Of a stretch of 64,000 nucleotides of DNA, positions 1-10,464 are shown piece after piece. The notes beneath the pieces are model-generated. The model searched no databases and was not told the origin of the DNA. It was given only the letters and a program-made list of their open reading frames with translations. Made by a program: the position numbers and the translations under genes. The stretch spans positions 50,109,220-50,173,219 of the forward strand of contig NC_087063.1 in NCBI RefSeq assembly GCF_963678635.1, read 5' to 3'. This DNA comes from Symsagittifera roscoffensis. Taxonomy: Eukaryota > Xenacoelomorpha > Acoela > Convolutidae. Numbering within the stretch: the stretch's first letter is position 1; every line of letters begins with the position of its first letter.

Positions 1-1640
1 TAACTTCCTCTAATTTTGAGTTTGCAAAACTATTAGTTACATATTGCTTCCTAATGACAAGTAAAATCCTAACAATTGCCCGAATGGACCTCTTAAAAAA
101 TAGGTCCCGCATTTTTTACAAGAAGCAAATGATCTACTGTTTCGATCGCTTTTTTCAAATCTATGAATATACATTGAGCCACTTTCGTTTGATCGTTAAA
201 TTTCGTCTGATATCTGCAATAAGTAGAGCGATTGCGTCGAAGTTTTTTTCACACAACCAAAAACCGAACTGATTTTCGTTGAGAAGGTCATTTTTTGTAT
301 ATGATATTATTCGGTTGTGTATAAATTTTTTTCCAGGAGCTTACGAACTTTTGGCAAAAATACTATTAATAAAAATTTTGAGGTTTTAGATGATTACCAT
401 CTATATGGGCTGGATTTCGCTTGCTTAATTTGGGGCATTCTTGAAGAGCGAACTCTTCAAACCAATCTTGACAATTTTATGTTGATGATAGAGCAAGAGC
501 CCTTTTAACTTGTCTCGAGTAGCTATTCAAATTTAAAAAAATGCTGAAGTTACTTTTGATCGATTAAAAGACTCTGAGAAAATTTTCACGACCATAAGGT
601 GACAAACATATGAAATTTGTGTGTTGTTGCTGAGGTGGAATTTTATTGTTGAAACTTCTAGTTTCCAAAAAAAATTATTTGAAGGCTAGTTTCCAAAAAA
701 AGTTATTCGAAGGCTTCAAATTCAATTTGGAGGTCTCTTTCAGCTTTCTTATATTGATTATGTGCATAAGCTAATTTTTATAATTTAGCATAGTAGTTTT
801 TTTATGTTGCTTCCATTTTTTCAAAACATACTTTGTTTTTCATACATTATTATGTTCGCAGAGTTGCCACTACAATCAATTAATTTCATCAAATAGTTTG
901 CCATAGCATTGTTTATCCAACCATACTTTTCATTTTAGGCTGTTTTTGATCTATCGGTACACGGTCATAAGATTCAAAAAAACCCTCTCAAACTGTTTGC
1001 TTATTGATAGTGAATAGCACTGTTATTTTATTTGTTGAGTTTTGGATTTTCGAGGCTTAGTCACTTTCTTGACGCTAATAGGTCTCCGGAATTTTGCTGG
1101 TTTGTACCACTGTCCTTAAATTTAAATGCGTTTTGACTTATTGAACTGTTGAAAAATTTTTTCTAAGCTTTATATTTCCCACATGGCTGCTGTAAAAACT
1201 ATCTATACAACTTTTCGATTCACTGGTGAGATCGCTCCTGTGTAGCAAAAATTAATTATTTTCTGGACATAGCACCTGGAAAATTTACTAGATATTTTAA
1301 AAAATCCATAATTTTAGTTTTTCTGTGTTTCTTTTGAAGATTTCCAAAGTGAAACCCTGTCTTGGTTATAACCGGTCAGAATTTCACATTTAACACAAGA
1401 CTTTCCGCGCGTTCACAGGGATGGCATTTAGAAAATATTTTACGGGGGTTCAAAAAACATTCAGCCGTGTTTTATGGAACAGAACAAAAAATGAAAAGTT
1501 ACATTCTAAAATTTTTATTGAAAAAAATTAAAACAAAGTTTTTTTTTATCTTAAGACGTTAAGACGTTAAGTGTTATAATCAGTTCTCCAATCTAGTCTG
1601 ATAATAATTTTACTGCAACTTTTACAGAGTCAACATCAGG
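1..1640. other. AT-rich flank, no gene seen
   Basis: Only short frames broken by stops, long A/T runs and two near-identical direct copies of a short phrase (CTAGTTTCCAAAAAAA) around 658-705. I see no recognisable protein motif, RNA gene or repeat boundary here. Confidence 0.5.
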
Positions 1641-1680
1641 TAATTGAGTTTAAACAAAAAATTCATTTTTGCTACTGTAG

Positions 1681-1879
1681 AGGCTTCATATCAGATTGCT
1701 AATTCTGGCCATTGTTTATTGGGAATTGGTTTGGATATTTTTCTTGTTCGCCGCGTCGGCTTTTCCCCCGTAGCTTACGTTCATCTCGCAAGGCGGCATC
1801 TTTTTCAGATGCAAATAACTGAAGCCAGGAGTTCTTTTGAGTCACTGGTAAAATGTGACAAGCTTCACTGTGATCATAC
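1681..1879 (+). CDS. Possible host exon ending at a strong splice donor
   Basis: A frame with locally higher GC content than its surroundings stays open from an AG at 1679-1680 to a consensus donor, GTAAGTTA, beginning at 1880. The peptide is helix-rich with alternating small and hydrophobic residues (AYVHLARRHLFQMQ), loosely like one TPR-type helical pair, but I cannot assign a family. The gypsy element begins nine bases into the putative intron, at 1888. No other exon of the same gene could be found in the window, so this may be a chance frame. If real, the retrotransposon sits in the first bases of the intron and would depend on splicing to be removed from the transcript. Confidence 0.25.
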
Positions 1880-1883
1880 GTAA

Positions 1884-1887
1884 GTTA
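1884..1887. repeat. Left target-site duplication GTTA
   Basis: Matches 8046-8049 on the other side of the element. A 5-bp reading (AGTTA) is possible if the last A of the LTR is counted as target, but the TG...CA ends favour 4 bp. Confidence 0.85.
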
Positions 1888-2091
1888 TGTCATAGTATCT
1901 AAATTTAGTTCATGTTTCAATTCGAGTTGTGTTATCTATTTTAATCATCTGTCTGGCGCTAACCGGTATTTAACCTTCGGAGTGTCTGTCACCTTCGGAT
2001 GACAGCTATGCTATTGTCTCCGACTTACTTTATGAAATACGGTTGCTTAACAAACGGAATTTAATTAACACTTCGAAACCGTCTTTTCACA
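1888..2091 (+). repeat. 5' LTR
   Basis: 204 bp, starts TGTCATAG and ends TTTTCACA. It contains two copies of CCTTCGGA (1974-1981 and 1992-1999), the second forming the loop of a perfect 6-bp hairpin, CTGTCA (1986-1991) with TGACAG (2000-2005). No clear TATA box is visible. It reads as identical to 7842-8045. Confidence 0.95.
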
Positions 2092-5000
2092 TGGCGCAGC
2101 CAACAGGCCAAAGTGGGGGAAAAAACCCACTGGGAATTACATCGTTTTGGCCCTCGACGTTTGCAGAACCACCAATGCTATGGGAGTTTTGGTTCAATCG
2201 ATTTCAATGGGGGATGGTGGCAAAACACAGTTTAAATCCTAGGAATTTCTATTATGCCAGTACGTTAACTGCAGCGCAGATTACAGATTTACCAGAGGAG
2301 GTAGACGGGAAGAATCGCCTAGCTTCGGAACAAGTGCTTATCTCCAACTTGTACTTGTGCCTGGGGGAGAAAGGACAGGATGAGCTGCATAAGAGAAAAC
2401 CACACCTGGACTTATCTGCAACAAGGTATTCTCGAGTTTTGGATACCATTGAAACCGAATTTAGAAAGGAACGAAACGAAACGTACGAGACATTCCAACT
2501 CTTGGCACGGAAGCAACAAATAGGAGAATCGCTAGAACAGTTCCACTCAGTGTTGAGCGGGTTGGCCGCTAGATGTAATTTTGGAGCATTGGAGACCAGG
2601 ATTTTGCGGGATGTGTTCATCGTCAACATGAACAATAGGGAGGCCCAAAATGAGTTATGCCGCTCGACGAAGACGCCAGAGGAGGTGTACCGTATTGCAC
2701 TGTCATACGAACGCGGATATAAATATGCAAAGTCATACGGATCGATAACCGGGGGAGGAACCAGTGGAACTACCGGTGGAGCCGGAGCATTCCAAATCAA
2801 GACGGAACCAGTGGGGGCCATTCGAGGAGGTTACAGAAACAACAGATCGCGGGGCCGTGGATCATTCAGGGGGCGAGCAGGAATGAGAGGGGGTGGTCTC
2901 AGAAGATGCTATAACTGTGACCAACCAAATTTTACTCCGGAACATCTCACAACGTGTCCAGCGAAAAATGCAACGTGCAATTTCTGCAGAAAGACGGGAC
3001 ACTACGAGAGGACTTGTAGGGGGAAGCGAAATAATCAGGGAAGACCGGCAGTGGGACTGATACAAAATCAGGAAGAGATGGAAACTACCGAGATAGGTGA
3101 AGCGGAGGATACATATTCTCAGCATGAGAATTCCGTCGGCTGGGTCAATACACCGGCCAAGAAGCAGCGATCGTGGGACTCGGATAGCTCAGGAGATTAT
3201 GTCGTCATGGCAATCAGATCTCGGACGGAAACCGAGCTAAAAGTGGCCGGTGCACGACTGCCGATTAAAGTAAATGGAAAACAAACGAACGTTTGGATAG
3301 ACAGTGGATCACCGATTTCGATATTCACTATTGGAGAATTAAAACGAACGTTGGGTACCGCAGGCGTCAAGGTGAAGGCACCAGCACCGGAGGACGAGGA
3401 GTTCAGGGATTACGGAAACAACCCCCTACGACTACTAGGAACGATGGACGTACTGCTGGAAACGAACGGATGGGTGACCAACGCAAACATCAGAGTGATT
3501 GGAGGAAGCAGACCATCAATTATTGGAAGAGACCTAATGCCAAATCTTGGATTACAGATTGTGCAGAAGGCACCGGAGGGAAATGTGATGTCGGTAAAGA
3601 GCGACCAAGCCACAGCTGAAGCGACGGACGTGGAGGACTCACTAGACAACTGGCAGATTTATTTCAGTAAGCAGTTTGAAAACCTTTTTAACAGAGTCGG
3701 GAAAATTAAGAATTATAAGGTACACGCGGATTTTTTTGAAAAGTTAACACCAATTCAACAGAAAGGACGTAGGGTGCCAATCACATTGCAAGAAAAGGTT
3801 GATAAGGAAATTGATAAACTTTTGCGACAAGGACACATTGAAAAACTGACTGAATGCTCGGATAAATATTTTGTTTCTCCGATTGTAATAACGGTGAAAA
3901 AGGACGGATCGGTAAAATTAGCGCTAGAATCACGGGAGTTGAACAAGCAAGTCCACAAAAACAAATACCAAATGCCAAATATTGAGGAACTTATGGATAC
4001 GGTAGGACAAACGATAAGCGAACGGAAACCAGGGGATGTATATTTTTCTACTATGGATCTTACGTACGCGTACGGTCAATTACCACTTAGTCCGGAAACG
4101 AGCGTTCAATGCAATTTTTCGCTAGTGGGAGGAAAATCGACGGGTACGTATCGATTTCGTACGGGGTTCTACGGTCTTACTACCATGCCGGCGGAATTTC
4201 AACGAGTAATGGATACGATTCTTTCGGAATTTCCGCAGGCACATGCATTTATTGATGACATATTGGTGGTCACCAAAGGCACGGAGATCGAGCATATCTC
4301 AACAGTCGAGAAAATTTTGCGGAAGCTGGATCGCGAGAATATGTCACTTAAACTCACAAAATGCCAATTTGCGCGGGGGGAATGTGAGTGGTTGGGGCAC
4401 AAAATAACCCGTACGGGGATAACACCGCTTTTCCGAAAAACGGAACCGATCGAATCGCTGAAAGCGCCAAAAACGGTGTCACAACTTAAATCATTCATGG
4501 GCTCCATTCACAGCTTGCACAAATATCTTCCGGCGCTCGCGGAATCATCAGCGTCACTACGCCCATTATTAAGCCGGAAAAACGATTACATCTGGAGCGA
4601 GGAATGTCAAATATCATTCGAGAGTCTGAAAAAGCAAGTGGCCAATATAGTAGAACTTCGGCATTTTGATATACACCGGGACACAAGAATTGTATGTGAC
4701 GCTAGTCATAATGGGCTCGGGGCGGTTCTTGAGCAACTAAATGCCGACGGTTGGCGGCCGATATCATTCGCATCCCGGTATCTAAACGCAGCAGAGAAGA
4801 ATTACTCAACGAATGAATTGGAAATGTTAGCAGTTGTGTGGGGGGCCGAATATTTCCGAAATTATGTGCTGGGAAGGAAATTTTTAATAGTTACGGATCA
4901 CAAGGCACTAGTGTCATTGCTAAATGGGAACAATAAAAAGAACAAAACAATGTTCAGCAGATTAACAAGATGGTTAGATCGCCTTATACCGTTCGATTTT

Positions 5001-7616
5001 CAAGTGGAACATAAACCCGGAGCAAAAATAGGACTCGCGGATTATCTCTCAAGGCACCCGAGCTCAGACCCTCAACCAATTAGCACCTACGATAGTATGT
5101 TTACGGTGGCGAAAATTAGTAGAATTAGATCCGCCCTCGGATTTAGAAATAGAACTTTCTCCAAAAATAGACTCGAGTCTCCATCGGTTACTAAAAATAA
5201 ACGCGTTTGTAAAATATCGAATAGAAAACGACCGGTAGAGGGCGAGCGATCATGCGACGGAAAATGGACCAATCACAGAGCAACGAATTGCATTTCCGGC
5301 AGGTCAACTGAGTTTAGCGAAAATTCAGTTGGGACTATTATTGAAGCTAACTTTGGTTACTCTAAATCTTTAAATTCGTTAATAAACAATAACAATTCAA
5401 GCAATTTAATCATGGAAAGGAAGATCAAGAAATTATTGGAACGACACCCTAGCATTAGCAGTAGTGATGAAATTGAGGAGATTGACGTAGATATACAGGC
5501 GATAACAACAGAAGTCCGGAGCACTAAAACAAACACCATCATTTCTATTCCGTCGGTTTACCCTGGTGAAAGTTATCCGCCGGTTAATCCGGAAAACAAA
5601 GTTATGTCTATTATTCCAAGAAATTGTAAAATAGTCAGTAAACATTCCGCTCTTCCCGAATTATTTAATCTTCGATTTATAGAATCGCAATATCAATCTG
5701 ATCCACAGTTACAAGCCATTATCGAGTTAATTAAATGTAAAGACCCTCAGTTACACTCGAAGATTGAAGCAATGAGTAAGTACTTCGCACAGTATACTCA
5801 GGATTTCCACGTAAGAGACGGATGCCTGTGGATGGACGAAAGGCTAGTGATTCCGAATACATTGCAGACGGCGGTGGTAAACAGACTTCATTACTATCAC
5901 CACGGAAAATCCAGTATGATCGACGCGGCTAAGGACATCTGGTATCCATACATGTTTCGTAGTTTAGCAACTATTGCTGGGAATTGTCCGGAATGCACAT
6001 TAGCGGGTAAGAACTTGAAAAACATGTGTTCGAAGGATGATATAGGGAAAATACCTGAACCAAAAGAACCGAATGAATCAATCCAATTAGATTTTTGGGG
6101 ACCCATTAACTATTTGAAGGAATCTAAGAAGTATGTTTTGGTGGCGGTGGACCGGTTCTCACGATGGCCATCAGCTATGGTCTGTAATTCGAACCGCTCG
6201 GATAAAATTATCAAATTTTTAACAATGTACATAACTGCCCATGGAGTTCCGCGCCAAATTAGAGTTGACCAGGGAACAAACTTTATGTCTAAGGAAGTTA
6301 AAACGTTCTGCAATGAGCAAGGAATTGAAATCCTCACTTCGCCAGTTAATGACCATAGGGCAACAGGATGTGTTGAGCGCACGATTGGTAGCATCAAAAA
6401 TTCAGTGCTGACGTATGCACAAGAGGACAAGCCGGAACCCTTGGATCGAATGGTGGAAAGAGCCCTCGGAGCCCTAAGATTTGTGAAAAATGCATCCCTT
6501 AAAATAACACCGTTCGAAGCGCACCACGGCCGGGAAGCCAATACGGTTCTCAGAAACTTGACTAAAAAACCTACGTTACGAAATCTAAATTGGGAAAATG
6601 TAATACGATCGAAATATGAATGTTTAGATGAACGAGACCCGATTGCTCAAACGATGCCGAAGCCGATGGACACTAATTGGGGAATCCGATCGGATACTGA
6701 ATACGACCGGAAAAACAGACGGGGACCGCTAAGATTAACCGATGGACAAGCAGCTGATCAGGACAATGAGCCCGGAATAACACGGTCATCAAACGACCCT
6801 GTGGAGATACCACCGGCAGTGGTCATGCAGAGGACTGGGGAGCGTAATATGAATAGGTATAGACTATTAAAATCCAAAATAGTTGATCAAACTGAACACA
6901 CTATTAAAATGAGTAATGGTGCGGTGCTTAGGAAATCAGGAGTAGCGCTCAGGAAAGCGAAATTTCCGAAAAAGCGGATGCCGGGAGGAGAACTACCTGC
7001 ACCACCAACGCCGTGGGATCTGAAACGTAAGCTACAACAGAGTGGAAGTCAGCCAGGAACCTCAAAAGGCACCAAGGGAAGTCATCACACCATCACGGGA
7101 AAGGGATCGAAATTCCAAATTTTGGAATCAGCAGAAAATTCAGACTCCGAATCGGACGACTATTTACCGTTGAGCACATCCAAACGAGGGGCGAAACAAA
7201 CAAGCGGTCAAGACAACAATGGGGAAGATGGACAAGGAACATCTAGTGGGGGACCAGTGCAACTAGAAGTCATCGGAGTTCGTACCAGCAATAAGGAGAC
7301 GGAAAAGGAAGATACGTTGGCAGGCGGCGAAACAGGAATCGGGAATGACCAGGGGAGAACGAATACCGAAGGATCCGAACCACAAGAAACGGAGCGCGAA
7401 CCAGAGCAGATCACAGTAACCGGGGGAAAGAAACGGGGCCGGAAACAACGACTTGTTTCCTATTCAAGCCAGGATTCGGCTAGCTCACTGGACGACACAA
7501 GCTCAAGACGGTCGGGCAGAAAACGGACAGCAGTGACCAAGATGGGGGGGGGGGGGGTCATGATTGACAACATTAGAAAAACGGACAAAGCCGGAACAGT
7601 CGAAGGAAAGGAATGA
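2091..7616 (+). CDS. Gag-Pol polyprotein of the gypsy element (single frame, 1841 aa)
   Basis: I start it at ATG 2091, the only methionine near the gag homology; the frame is open further upstream into the LTR but without ATG. Domains by residue: capsid-like gag region about 90-210; two zinc knuckles, C273-x2-C-x8-H-x3-C289 (atypical) and C296-x2-C-x4-H-x4-C309 (canonical); aspartic protease with D404-S-G and the later IIGRDLMP strand; reverse transcriptase about 560-750 with FIDD at 720-723 in place of the commoner YxDD; RNase H about 865-980 (VCDAS, TDHKAL); integrase H2C2 finger near 1266-1300 and core D1334, D1393, E1429 (35-residue D-E spacing). A 400-residue tail follows, with a conserved RYRLLKSK-type strand region and then a Ser/Glu-rich basic end; no chromodomain is seen. 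Gag and pol are fused with no frameshift or stop, so their ratio must be set another way, for example by processing or turnover. Confidence 0.95.
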   Translation: MAQPTGQSGGKNPLGITSFWPSTFAEPPMLWEFWFNRFQWGMVAKHSLNPRNFYYASTLTAAQITDLPEEVDGKNRLASEQVLISNLYLCLGEKGQDELHKRKPHLDLSATRYSRVLDTIETEFRKERNETYETFQLLARKQQIGESLEQFHSVLSGLAARCNFGALETRILRDVFIVNMNNREAQNELCRSTKTPEEVYRIALSYERGYKYAKSYGSITGGGTSGTTGGAGAFQIKTEPVGAIRGGYRNNRSRGRGSFRGRAGMRGGGLRRCYNCDQPNFTPEHLTTCPAKNATCNFCRKTGHYERTCRGKRNNQGRPAVGLIQNQEEMETTEIGEAEDTYSQHENSVGWVNTPAKKQRSWDSDSSGDYVVMAIRSRTETELKVAGARLPIKVNGKQTNVWIDSGSPISIFTIGELKRTLGTAGVKVKAPAPEDEEFRDYGNNPLRLLGTMDVLLETNGWVTNANIRVIGGSRPSIIGRDLMPNLGLQIVQKAPEGNVMSVKSDQATAEATDVEDSLDNWQIYFSKQFENLFNRVGKIKNYKVHADFFEKLTPIQQKGRRVPITLQEKVDKEIDKLLRQGHIEKLTECSDKYFVSPIVITVKKDGSVKLALESRELNKQVHKNKYQMPNIEELMDTVGQTISERKPGDVYFSTMDLTYAYGQLPLSPETSVQCNFSLVGGKSTGTYRFRTGFYGLTTMPAEFQRVMDTILSEFPQAHAFIDDILVVTKGTEIEHISTVEKILRKLDRENMSLKLTKCQFARGECEWLGHKITRTGITPLFRKTEPIESLKAPKTVSQLKSFMGSIHSLHKYLPALAESSASLRPLLSRKNDYIWSEECQISFESLKKQVANIVELRHFDIHRDTRIVCDASHNGLGAVLEQLNADGWRPISFASRYLNAAEKNYSTNELEMLAVVWGAEYFRNYVLGRKFLIVTDHKALVSLLNGNNKKNKTMFSRLTRWLDRLIPFDFQVEHKPGAKIGLADYLSRHPSSDPQPISTYDSMFTVAKISRIRSALGFRNRTFSKNRLESPSVTKNKRVCKISNRKRPVEGERSCDGKWTNHRATNCISGRSTEFSENSVGTIIEANFGYSKSLNSLINNNNSSNLIMERKIKKLLERHPSISSSDEIEEIDVDIQAITTEVRSTKTNTIISIPSVYPGESYPPVNPENKVMSIIPRNCKIVSKHSALPELFNLRFIESQYQSDPQLQAIIELIKCKDPQLHSKIEAMSKYFAQYTQDFHVRDGCLWMDERLVIPNTLQTAVVNRLHYYHHGKSSMIDAAKDIWYPYMFRSLATIAGNCPECTLAGKNLKNMCSKDDIGKIPEPKEPNESIQLDFWGPINYLKESKKYVLVAVDRFSRWPSAMVCNSNRSDKIIKFLTMYITAHGVPRQIRVDQGTNFMSKEVKTFCNEQGIEILTSPVNDHRATGCVERTIGSIKNSVLTYAQEDKPEPLDRMVERALGALRFVKNASLKITPFEAHHGREANTVLRNLTKKPTLRNLNWENVIRSKYECLDERDPIAQTMPKPMDTNWGIRSDTEYDRKNRRGPLRLTDGQAADQDNEPGITRSSNDPVEIPPAVVMQRTGERNMNRYRLLKSKIVDQTEHTIKMSNGAVLRKSGVALRKAKFPKKRMPGGELPAPPTPWDLKRKLQQSGSQPGTSKGTKGSHHTITGKGSKFQILESAENSDSESDDYLPLSTSKRGAKQTSGQDNNGEDGQGTSSGGPVQLEVIGVRTSNKETEKEDTLAGGETGIGNDQGRTNTEGSEPQETEREPEQITVTGGKKRGRKQRLVSYSSQDSASSLDDTSSRRSGRKRTAVTKMGGGGVMIDNIRKTDKAGTVEGKE
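2092..2109 (+). promoter_or_regulatory. tRNA primer-binding site
   Basis: TGGCGCAGCC directly follows the CA end of the 5' LTR, as expected for pairing with a tRNA 3' CCA end. The first eight bases resemble the serine-tRNA sites of insect gypsy relatives, but the tRNA assignment is from memory and uncertain. The site lies inside the gag reading frame. Confidence 0.75.
7544..7557 (+). repeat. G14 homopolymer in the gag-pol 3' end
   Basis: Fourteen consecutive G encode a Gly run about 20 codons before the stop. Any one-base slip would change only the last residues. It may also be a sequencing-sensitive spot. Confidence 0.9.
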
Positions 7617-7830
7617 AGAAAAGAAAAAGGAAAAATTGAGTTCGAACAGTCTATAAAACTTTGCTAAAGAAATGGGGAAGTCCAGGGAGAGGGCATGCTG
7701 CATAACAGCTAAAACTCAAGAATTTGTGTTCTAACAAAACTGTAGTTGATTTGAAAAACTTTGTTATTAACCCTATTGTTTACTGCTAACATAAATACGT
7801 TGGATATTGGAATTGAGTATTATTTATTAC
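7617..7830. other. 3' non-coding segment of the gypsy element
   Basis: 214 bases between the gag-pol stop and the polypurine tract. Purine-rich just after the stop, then AT-rich; no further reading frame or env remnant. Confidence 0.7.
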
Positions 7831-7841
7831 AAGGAGGGAAA
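7831..7841 (+). promoter_or_regulatory. Polypurine tract
   Basis: AAGGAGGGAAA abuts the 3' LTR, the expected place and composition for plus-strand priming. Confidence 0.9.
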
Positions 7842-8045
7842 TGTCATAGTATCTAAATTTAGTTCATGTTTCAATTCGAGTTGTGTTATCTATTTTAATC
7901 ATCTGTCTGGCGCTAACCGGTATTTAACCTTCGGAGTGTCTGTCACCTTCGGATGACAGCTATGCTATTGTCTCCGACTTACTTTATGAAATACGGTTGC
8001 TTAACAAACGGAATTTAATTAACACTTCGAAACCGTCTTTTCACA
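7842..8045 (+). repeat. 3' LTR
   Basis: 204 bp, reads as identical to 1888-2091, followed by the GTTA target duplication at 8046-8049. Confidence 0.95.
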
Positions 8046-8049
8046 GTTA

Positions 8050-9000
8050 GAAACCAATAATTTTTTGAAAAAATAAATTATGTCCGCTGTTACATCTTGC
8101 GACATCCTGACATCAAAGTGTGGGCCAATATCAATACGCAGGTCTCGTTTGTATATCTCTTCTGAGGTCTAAGCCTCACATTCAAATTTTTTGATTTTGT
8201 TCTACAATTTGAAAAAAAAATTTGGCCTGTTCAGTCGCCAAAGCTCGTTAGTTTATAAAGAATTAGTTCAATCAGCAAAAGAAAATTTTAAATGTCATCA
8301 TGCATGATTACATTTTATTTTTTCAGAATAAAATTTTTCATGCAAAATTTTCCTACAGCTGCTCAATATCAATCACTTTTAATTTCAAAAATATCATTGA
8401 TTTTTTTGAATTGCTTTCAGGGACTCATCATAATGTTAGGCTCGTTATAAGTGACTTTCAATTCATGATTTGATTTGCTCATTAGTCGTCAGTTCGGAAA
8501 CTATTTTGATAACTCTCCTTCATTCCTCCATACCCACGCCTCTCTTCTCAGTCGCACTGGTATATGATTGTCCCCATAGAGTGTCCCCATCTGGTTTCGA
8601 AAACCACGACTCCTCGTGAGTCTTCTCATCACACAGAGCCCCATCTCACAGTCGCCACTTCTCTTCATAAAGGGGTAGGGGTCGATGTCATTGCTGGCGA
8701 ACGAGGACACACTAAACATTTGTCATTTGCTGCTAGCGCAATTATCATAGGGAAGGGAGCGTTCCCAAATGCCACCCAAGTCCGTTTTTCCTTCTAAATT
8801 CTATAACTTCTTTTTAAAATAGATATTCGTTCGTTAAAAAATTGAAGTATTAGTTCGTTAGTTTTAAGAACAAGAAACTTCGCTAGCTAACCACTCATTC
8901 AGGGGTGATTTGAGGGAAGGGGTGGACCCATTTTTTAAATTAATCCTCTCTATTCTGACAAAAACTTGGGTAATTACAACTACCCGAGTCGAGATTTTTC
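8050..9000. other. Flank without recognised gene
   Basis: AT-rich with a more balanced stretch at about 8500-8790. The longest plus frame (8564-8797) has no family resemblance I can name. The block CTCTCTATTCTGACAAAAAC at 8946 recurs as CTCACAAAAACTTGGGTAA inside the tandem units to the right, so the repeat family begins here. Confidence 0.4.
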
Positions 9001-9004
9001 ACCT

Positions 9005-9110
9005 AATTTGAAGCAAGATTTGAGCGGTTTGAGCGGTTTTTTTAGACGATTACGCTCAAAATCTTGCTTCAAAATGAGCAGTTTGAGCGGTTTTTGAACG
9101 GTTTATCTCT
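9005..9110 (+). repeat. GAGCGGTTT-rich short repeat block
   Basis: Several copies of TTTGAGCGGTTTTT within 100 bases, interleaved with AATCTTGCTTC. The same words return, in both orientations, at 9750-9985. Confidence 0.75.
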
Positions 9111-9114
9111 CGGT

Positions 9115-9745
9115 CTGGAAAGTCGCACCGTCTCCGCTTCGGTCTGCAAAGACGCGCCGTCTCCACCTCGGTCGCGAAAGTCTTGAAAGTGCACATTTTG
9201 GTCGGGCTGGCCAAGCCGGTCGCGCCGTTGCCTTTGGAGTCGCGCCGTTGCCTGAGTCGCACCGTGTCCTCCATGGTCGCGAAAGTCGCGCCGTCTCCAC
9301 CTCGGTCGAGAAACCCCTGAAAAACTTTTTTAAAGTCGCGCCGTCTCCATGTTGGTCTGGAAAGTCGCGCCGTCTCCATATTGTTCTGGAAAGTCTAAAA
9401 ATAGCTAGGTTTGGTCGCGCCGGTCACGCCATTTCCTGACCTGCAGGGTCGCGCCATATCCGCCTAGGTCGCGAAAGTCGAGCCTTAGTTTTTCGGTCGC
9501 GAAAGTCTGGAAATGGCAACTCTTGGTCGCGAGAGTCTGGACATACCAAATATGAGTCGCGATGTTTTGGTCGCACCACCTCCGCTTCGGTCGCGATAGT
9601 CGCGACGGATCATCATGGTCGCAAAAATCTGGAAATGCCATATTTTTGTCGCCAAAGCCTGGACATGCCTAATTTTGGTCTGGAAAGTCTGTACATGCCA
9701 AAATTTTGTCGCGAAAGTCTGGACATGAGTCTGGGACCTCGACCC
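9115..9745 (-). repeat. GC-rich irregular array, GTCGCGCC / GTCGCGAAAGTCTGGACATG words
   Basis: About 630 bp of loosely periodic repeats built from GTCGCGCCGTCTCC and GGTCGCGAAAGTCTGGA. It is much richer in G+C than the flanks. The reverse complement of the same words forms the array at 10465-11650, so the two are inverted copies of one family. Open frames here exist only because the repeat lacks stops. Confidence 0.8.
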
Positions 9746-9749
9746 GGGA

Positions 9750-9985
9750 AGACAGCTCAAAAACCGCTGAAAAATTGCTCAAATCTTGCTTGAAAAACCG
9801 TTCAAAATTCACCGCAAGAAATGAGCAGTTTTTGATCGGTTTTTTAAGCAATATATGAGCGGTTTGAGCGGTTTTTCCAAAAAAAAAAACGCCCAAACCG
9901 CCCAAACCGCTCAAACCGCTCAAACCGCTCAAATCTTTCTGGAAAACCGCTCAAACCGCTCATATCTTGAGCGGTTTTTGAACGG
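9750..9985. repeat. GAGCGG / CCGCTC inverted-repeat block
   Basis: GAGCGGTTTGAGCGG (about 9857-9871) is followed, across an A11 run, by CGCTCAAACCGCTCAAACCG (from about 9907), giving a potential long hairpin. Ends at a GACCCGGG word at about 9989. Confidence 0.75.
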
Positions 9986-10410
9986 GATCTCGACCCGGGT
10001 AATCTTTTTGCCATATACAGCCATTATATATCACTCTATTGACTTATTTTTTGTTTTGCTTGTTTTTTACTGGTTTTTGTACTGAACAATCGTTGAAAGT
10101 TCTGAGTTAGAAGGATCAGATAAAATTAACTAACACATATTTTTCACAGTGAATATTCTAAAAAATTTGGTTGAATTTGGACAAAAAATGATGGTCACAC
10201 AAACTTTTAAAGGTTTTGCTAGCTTTTTTATGGTGCAAAGGATTTTGCAACATTTTAAACCAAAAAAAACACTACATCGGAAATTTCAATTGACTCAAAA
10301 ACAAGGAGAGAAATGGACTCAATTGTAGTTATTCGCGCAATTACTAATTGGAGTCATTTAATTAGAGTCATTTAATAAATAATCAAAAACTGTTTTTTTT
10401 TAATTTTGGC
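9985..10410 (+). repeat. Partial copy of the 2.94-kb unit
   Basis: From GCCATATACAGCCATTATAT to ATAATCAAAAACTG this matches the segment found at about 12700-13100, 15645-16040, 18585-18980 and 22305-22710. It separates the two inverted GC-rich arrays. Confidence 0.85.
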
Positions 10411-10464
10411 CCAGAATGTCTGATCGTTTAAGACGCTTTCGGCTAAAAATTGAAAAAGCATTCA

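Larger units (their letters stand above)
1888..8045 (+). mobile_element. Complete Ty3/gypsy LTR retrotransposon
   Basis: The 6158-bp element is bounded by two 204-bp LTRs that I read as identical, each starting TG and ending CA. It is flanked by the 4-bp direct duplication GTTA (1884-1887 and 8046-8049). In order it holds 5' LTR, primer-binding site, one gag-pol frame, a 225-bp non-coding stretch, polypurine tract and 3' LTR. The pol order protease-RT-RNase H-integrase is that of the Ty3/gypsy (Metaviridae) group; there is no env-like third frame. Identical LTRs, an open frame and all catalytic motifs argue for a very recent and possibly still competent insertion. Confidence 0.95.

Noticed and set aside
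2252-2821. 189-codon minus-strand frame inside gag
   Set aside because: Shadow of gag-pol with no motif of its own.
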